A stretch of DNA of 8,028 nt. It comes from Candidatus Latescibacterota bacterium. Its GTDB lineage: Bacteria; JAAXHH01; JACQVL01. The first letter of the stretch is position 1, and every line of letters starts with the position of its first letter. Of this stretch, positions 5,008 to 8,028 are shown piece by piece. A program made the position numbers and the translations under genes. The notes below the pieces were generated by a model. That model was not told the DNA's origin and did not search any database. It saw only the letters and a program-made list of their open reading frames with translations. Location of the stretch: contig JACQVL010000058.1 in assembly GCA_016209865.1 (NCBI GenBank), positions 1 to 8,028 on the forward strand, given 5' to 3'.

Positions 5008-5148
5008 ACGAGTGACCAGTGACGAGTGACAAGTAATACCTCCAGACCAGTACGCTGTCGTTCCCGCGCAAGCAGGAATCCAGCCTTGTATCTCGTCACG
5101 TGTTTTTCTTCGTGTTCTACTCGTCACTCGTCACTGGTCACTCGTCAC
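5005..5148. repeat. Composite heptad-bounded repeat, copy 2
   Basis: The left arm is four 7-mers at 5005-5032 (GTGACGA, GTGACCA, GTGACGA, GTGACAA) followed by GTAATAC. The right arm at 5121-5148 carries four inverted heptads, preceded by GTTCTAC (5114-5120). Between them GTTCCCGC (5060-5067) and GCAGGAAT (5072-5079) form a decayed version of the palindrome in copy 1, in the opposite orientation. At about 144 bp the unit is close to copy 1 (about 143 bp). It occupies nearly the whole spacer between rnpB and recJ and ends 11 bases before the recJ Shine-Dalgarno. I see no gene or clear promoter in this spacer. The arms could fold into a long hairpin in RNA. Confidence 0.75.
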
Positions 5149-5170
5149 TTCGTTTCACAGGAGTCGCTTC

Positions 5171-6883
5171 ATGGCCCACCGCTGGATGTTGTCTGAACCC
5201 TCCGCCCATCGCGAGGCGCTGATGGCCCTCATCAACGTGCCAGGGGTCATCGCCCAGATCCTGATCAACCGGGGGGTGCTGACCTTCGACGACGCCCGGC
5301 GCTTCCTCAAGCCCCGGCTCGACGACCTGCACGACCCCTTTCTGATGCAGGATATGGACAAGGCCGTCGACCGGATGGCGACAGCCCTGCAGCGGCACGA
5401 ACCGGTGATGGTCTTCGGGGACTACGACGTCGACGGCACGACCTCCACCGCGCTCCTGTACCTCGTCCTCCGCGGCCTCTCGGATCGGGTGTCGTTCTAC
5501 ATCCCCGACCGGCTGCAGGAAGGCTACGGGCTGTCCGAGCGAGGAATCGACGAGGCCGAACGACGCGGGTCGAGTCTGATCATCGCGGTCGATTGCGGGA
5601 TCACGGCGACCCGGGAGATCGACCTCGCCCGGACGGCCGGGATCGACGTCATCGTCGTCGACCATCACCAGCCCGGCGACCGCCTGCCCGACGCCCTGGC
5701 TCTGCTCAACCCGAAACGGCCGGGCTGCCCTTACCCGTTCAAAGACCTGTGCGGCGTCGGGCTGGCGTACAAAGTCGCCCAGGCGCTGGCTGCTCGACTC
5801 GACCTCCCGCAAGAAATCGTCGAGACACACCTCGACCTGGTCGCGCTCGGGACGGCGGCGGACATCGTGCCGCTGCAGGGGGAGAACCGGGTGCTCGTCA
5901 AGCACGGCCTGGAGGAACTCCAGTACTCGCAGAAACCCGGCCTTCGCGCGCTCATCACCGCCGCCGGACTGTCGGACAAAGAACTGTCCACGTCACAGGT
6001 GGTCTTCGGCCTCGCCCCCCGTCTCAACGCCGCTGGCCGGATGGGGGACGCCTCACGCGGCGTCCGGCTGATGATCACGACGGATGCCGACGAGGCGGCC
6101 CGGCTGGCGGAGGAGCTGAACGCGGAGAACCGCCGCCGGCAACAACAGGATGAGTTGGTGTTCTTCGAGGCCAGGACTCTGGTCGAACAGGATGCGTGCC
6201 TTCGTGAGGCCAAAGGTCTCGTCCTCGCCTCCGACCGGTGGCATCCGGGAGTCATCGGGATCGTCGCCTCCCGGATGGTGGAGGCGTTCTGCCGGCCGGC
6301 CGTGATGATCGCGGTCGAGGGCCAGGTCGGCCGCGGGTCGGCGCGCACGATGGGGGATTTCCACCTGTACGACGCCCTGAAGGCGTGCTCCGACCTGCTC
6401 GTCCGGTTCGGCGGCCACCGGCACGCCGCCGGCCTGACCATCCGGGCGGACCGGATCGATGCCCTGCGAGAGCGGTTTAATGACGTCGTCTCCGAACGGA
6501 CGACCCCGGCGGACTTCATCCCCAGGCTGCCCATCGACGCGGAGATCGCCTTCCAGGAGATCGACGCCCGTCTGATCAAACTGCTCAAGATGCTCAGTCC
6601 GTTCGGCCCGGACAACCGCCAGCCGGTGCTCGTCGCCCGTGACCTCACCCTGGCCAGCGTCCCATCCATCATCGGCAGCGACCGGACGCACCTCAAGTTC
6701 AGGGTCGAGCAGCATGGGCGCACGCTCGAGGCCATCGGGTTCGGGATGGCCTCCTGCGCGGAACAGCTCCGGTCGCAGCCTCAGGGCCTCCAGCTCGCCT
6801 TTACCCTGGAAGAGAATACCTGGAACGGGACGACCAGCTTCCAGTTGCGGGTGAAAGACATCAAGACCGGGACCGACGCATGA
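5171..6883 (+). CDS. recJ: Single-stranded-DNA-specific exonuclease RecJ
   Basis: 570 residues, normal length for RecJ and apparently complete. It degrades single-stranded DNA 5' to 3' in recombination, mismatch and base-excision repair, using divalent metal. The DHH domain shows motif I FGDYDVDGTTST (83-93, D84/D86/D88), motif II DCGIT (141-145), motif III VVDHH (162-166) and ALGTAADIVPLQGENR (225-240, D231). The DHHA1 domain shows ASDRWHPGVIGIVASRM (353-369), GRGSAR (387-392) and GGHRHAAGL (414-422). The C-terminal OB-like domain follows (SPFGPDNRQPVL at 476-487, then beta-strands to ~565). The start at 5171 has AGGAG seven bases upstream. Its stop overlaps the meaB start by ATGA, so the two are translated from one message. 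The upstream spacer is composite repeat copy 2, and I find no convincing promoter in it. Confidence 0.98.
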   Translation: MAHRWMLSEPSAHREALMALINVPGVIAQILINRGVLTFDDARRFLKPRLDDLHDPFLMQDMDKAVDRMATALQRHEPVMVFGDYDVDGTTSTALLYLVLRGLSDRVSFYIPDRLQEGYGLSERGIDEAERRGSSLIIAVDCGITATREIDLARTAGIDVIVVDHHQPGDRLPDALALLNPKRPGCPYPFKDLCGVGLAYKVAQALAARLDLPQEIVETHLDLVALGTAADIVPLQGENRVLVKHGLEELQYSQKPGLRALITAAGLSDKELSTSQVVFGLAPRLNAAGRMGDASRGVRLMITTDADEAARLAEELNAENRRRQQQDELVFFEARTLVEQDACLREAKGLVLASDRWHPGVIGIVASRMVEAFCRPAVMIAVEGQVGRGSARTMGDFHLYDALKACSDLLVRFGGHRHAAGLTIRADRIDALRERFNDVVSERTTPADFIPRLPIDAEIAFQEIDARLIKLLKMLSPFGPDNRQPVLVARDLTLASVPSIIGSDRTHLKFRVEQHGRTLEAIGFGMASCAEQLRSQPQGLQLAFTLEENTWNGTTSFQLRVKDIKTGTDA

Positions 6884-7827
6884 CCGACCTGCTTCGCCGT
6901 TTCTTCTCCGGCGACCGGCTGGCGTTAGCGCGCGTCATCACGGTCATCGAGAACGACCCGGAGCGCCGGGAAACGCTGCTCCAGGCCCTCCATCCCCACA
7001 CGGGACACGCCAGTCGCCTCGGCCTCACCGGCCCTCCGGGCGCGGGCAAGAGCACCCTCGTCGACCGGCTGACCAGCCTCATTCGCCGGGACGGCCAGAC
7101 GGTCGGGATCGTCGCCGTCGACCCGACGAGTCCGTTCACGGGCGGCGCGCTGTTAGGCGACCGGCTCCGGATGCAGAGCACCTGGGCCGACCCCGGCGTC
7201 TTCATCCGGAGCATGGCCGACCGGAGCCAGAGCGGCGGGCTGGCCTCCGCCACCCCCGACGTGATGGTTGCGCTCGATGCGTTCGGAAAGGACACCATTC
7301 TCGTCGAGACCGTCGGCGTCGGCCAGTCGACCTTCGACATCGCCAACGTCACGGAGACGACCGTCGTCGTCCTGACGCCGGAGTCGGGGGACAGCATCCA
7401 GGCGATGAAGGCCGGACTGATGGAGATCGCCGACCTGCTCGTCGTGAACAAAGCCGACCGGGACGGCGCCAGCCGTTTCGCGTCAGAACTGAGGATGATG
7501 CTGGACATGCGGCAGCGCACGAGCGAGTGGCTGCCCCCCGTGCTCAAGACGAGCGCGCGGGACAACACGGGCATCGACGACCTGTACGCCTCTATCCTGT
7601 GCCACCGGGCGTACCTGACGCAGAGCCGCGAGTTGGATGCCCGTCGGCTGCGCCAGAGCCGGGCGGCGATCACGCGGGCGATCGACGCGCGAATCGCCCG
7701 GCGCATCTGGGATCAGCCAGAGACCCGGCCGGCGCTCGACCGGCTGGCCGAACGAGTCTGCCGGCGCGAGGTCGAGCCGTACGCCGCCGCGGACGAGGTT
7801 TTGAGGACGGTGGGATTGGGAAATTAA
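6880..7827 (+). CDS. meaB: MeaB/ArgK-type GTPase, chaperone of a B12-dependent acyl-CoA mutase
   Basis: 315 residues, a typical MeaB length. MeaB is a G3E-family P-loop GTPase that gates adenosylcobalamin loading and protects methylmalonyl-CoA mutase from inactivation. Motifs: Walker [10 protein letters not shown] (51-59); [18 protein letters not shown] (78-95), the family-specific metal/switch segment; VETVGVGQ (142-149); NKAD (190-193), giving guanine specificity; and [12 protein letters not shown] as the G5 region. The usual Glu after VGVGQS is Thr here (VGVGQST), a small departure from the MeaB sequences I recall. It overlaps recJ by four bases and is followed by the mutase small subunit gene, which fixes its likely partner. 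The earlier name 'LAO/AO transport ATPase' for this family is outdated. Confidence 0.95.
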   Translation: MTDLLRRFFSGDRLALARVITVIENDPERRETLLQALHPHTGHASRLGLTGPPGAGKSTLVDRLTSLIRRDGQTVGIVAVDPTSPFTGGALLGDRLRMQSTWADPGVFIRSMADRSQSGGLASATPDVMVALDAFGKDTILVETVGVGQSTFDIANVTETTVVVLTPESGDSIQAMKAGLMEIADLLVVNKADRDGASRFASELRMMLDMRQRTSEWLPPVLKTSARDNTGIDDLYASILCHRAYLTQSRELDARRLRQSRAAITRAIDARIARRIWDQPETRPALDRLAERVCRREVEPYAAADEVLRTVGLGN

Positions 7828-7831
7828 ATTT

Positions 7832-7901
7832 ATTGCGGATTGCGGAATGCGGATTTGGGATTGTTCAATCCGCAATCCGAAATCTAAAATCCGCAATCGT
7901 T
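7832..7901. repeat. Inverted ATTGCGG/AATCCGC heptad repeat between meaB and the mutase gene
   Basis: Ten consecutive 7-mers. The first four vary on ATTGCGG (7832-7859). After a turn at 7860-7866 the series continues as the inverse, AATCCGC-type units. The two 32-base arms (7832-7863 and 7866-7897) pair imperfectly, with a perfect outer 10 bp (ATTGCGGATT with AATCCGCAAT) and a mismatched centre. It begins four bases after the meaB stop and ends just before the next gene's GGGAGGTG. In RNA it would be a long hairpin in the middle of the operon, possibly affecting stability or read-through; it has no clear T-run of a terminator. Confidence 0.75.
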
Positions 7902-7915
7902 CGGGAGGTGTCCGT

Positions 7916-8028
7916 ATGGAACGCACAATCCGTGTCCTGGTCGCCAAGCCGGGACTGGATGGCCATGACCGGGGCGCGAAGGTCGTCGCCAGCGCCCTCC
8001 GGGATGCCGGGATGGAGGTCATCTACAC
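7916..8028 (+). CDS. Cobalamin-binding small subunit of a methylmalonyl-CoA-type mutase, cut by window edge
   Basis: Only the first 37 residues are in the window. The start ATG at 7916 has GGGAGGTG five bases upstream. The segment [19 protein letters not shown] (8-26) holds the DxHxxG cobalamin motif, with H17 as the expected lower axial ligand to cobalt, followed by the first helix of the Rossmann-like B12 domain. Stand-alone proteins of this kind are usually about 130-150 residues and pair with a separate catalytic large subunit. Methylmalonyl-CoA mutase is most likely; isobutyryl-CoA or related acyl-CoA mutases are possible and cannot be told apart from this fragment. The adjacent meaB supports an adenosylcobalamin mutase. 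Confidence 0.9.
   Translation, partial: MERTIRVLVAKPGLDGHDRGAKVVASALRDAGMEVIY

Noticed and set aside
4766-5071. Minus-strand frame of 101 codons
   Set aside because: It is the complement of RNase P RNA and the adjacent repeat; the structural RNA explains the sequence.
5005-5148. Heptad arrays considered as a CRISPR array or att site
   Set aside because: Units are 7 bases with no spacers, and no integrase, tRNA or cas gene is nearby.
5138-6883. Minus-strand frames of 255, 334 and 220 codons opposite recJ
   Set aside because: recJ shows every family motif on the plus strand; the opposite frames have no recognisable domain and arise from high GC at third positions.
6861-7706. Minus-strand frame of 281 codons
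   Set aside because: It is antisense to meaB, which is intact with all GTPase motifs; the Arg/Ser-rich translation looks non-biological.

Overview
The window is GC-rich bacterial chromosome (judged by eye) with short, repeat-bearing spacers. A diderm (Gram-negative type) host is suggested by an exported DUF5916 protein, a family that normally ends in an outer-membrane-type beta-barrel. A class A RNase P RNA, RecJ and a MeaB/cobalamin-mutase pair mark it as ordinary chromosome rather than phage or plasmid. The phylum cannot be fixed from this sequence. Repeat style and gene content would suit Nitrospirota or a neighbouring phylum, but that is a guess. I see no transposase, integrase, CRISPR array, tRNA or phage gene.

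Left part, minus strand (1-3017). A membrane-anchored or exported protein of unknown function (2136-3017) has its own good promoter. Next is a RidA-family protein with an unusual N-terminal membrane segment (1369-1896), then the exported CBM9/DUF5916 protein, which runs off the left edge. The RidA and DUF5916 genes are 41 nt apart and probably co-transcribed, with a strong hairpin over the RidA stop codon. A composite repeat lies between the unknown protein and the RidA gene.

Middle (3018-5170). A divergent regulatory region carries a minus-strand promoter, a heptad repeat, two overlapping plus-strand promoters and a textbook intrinsic terminator. Together the last two define a possible 160-nt small RNA or attenuated leader. 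Downstream are a coiled-coil C4 zinc-ribbon protein and a ribonuclease HI, overlapping by ATGA. The RNase HI reading frame continues 97 nt into the RNase P RNA gene (rnpB), so one DNA segment encodes both a protein C-terminus and the 5' part of a ribozyme. A second copy of the composite repeat follows rnpB.

Right part, plus strand (5171-8028). recJ overlaps meaB by ATGA. meaB is followed after a heptad-built hairpin by the start of a cobalamin-binding mutase small subunit, so a recombination nuclease shares a transcription unit with a B12-mutase maturation module.

No new defence or mobile system is visible. The signals most worth following are the rnhA/rnpB overlap, the promoter-terminator leader at 3155-3349, and the 7-nt periodicity shared by every spacer repeat family here.
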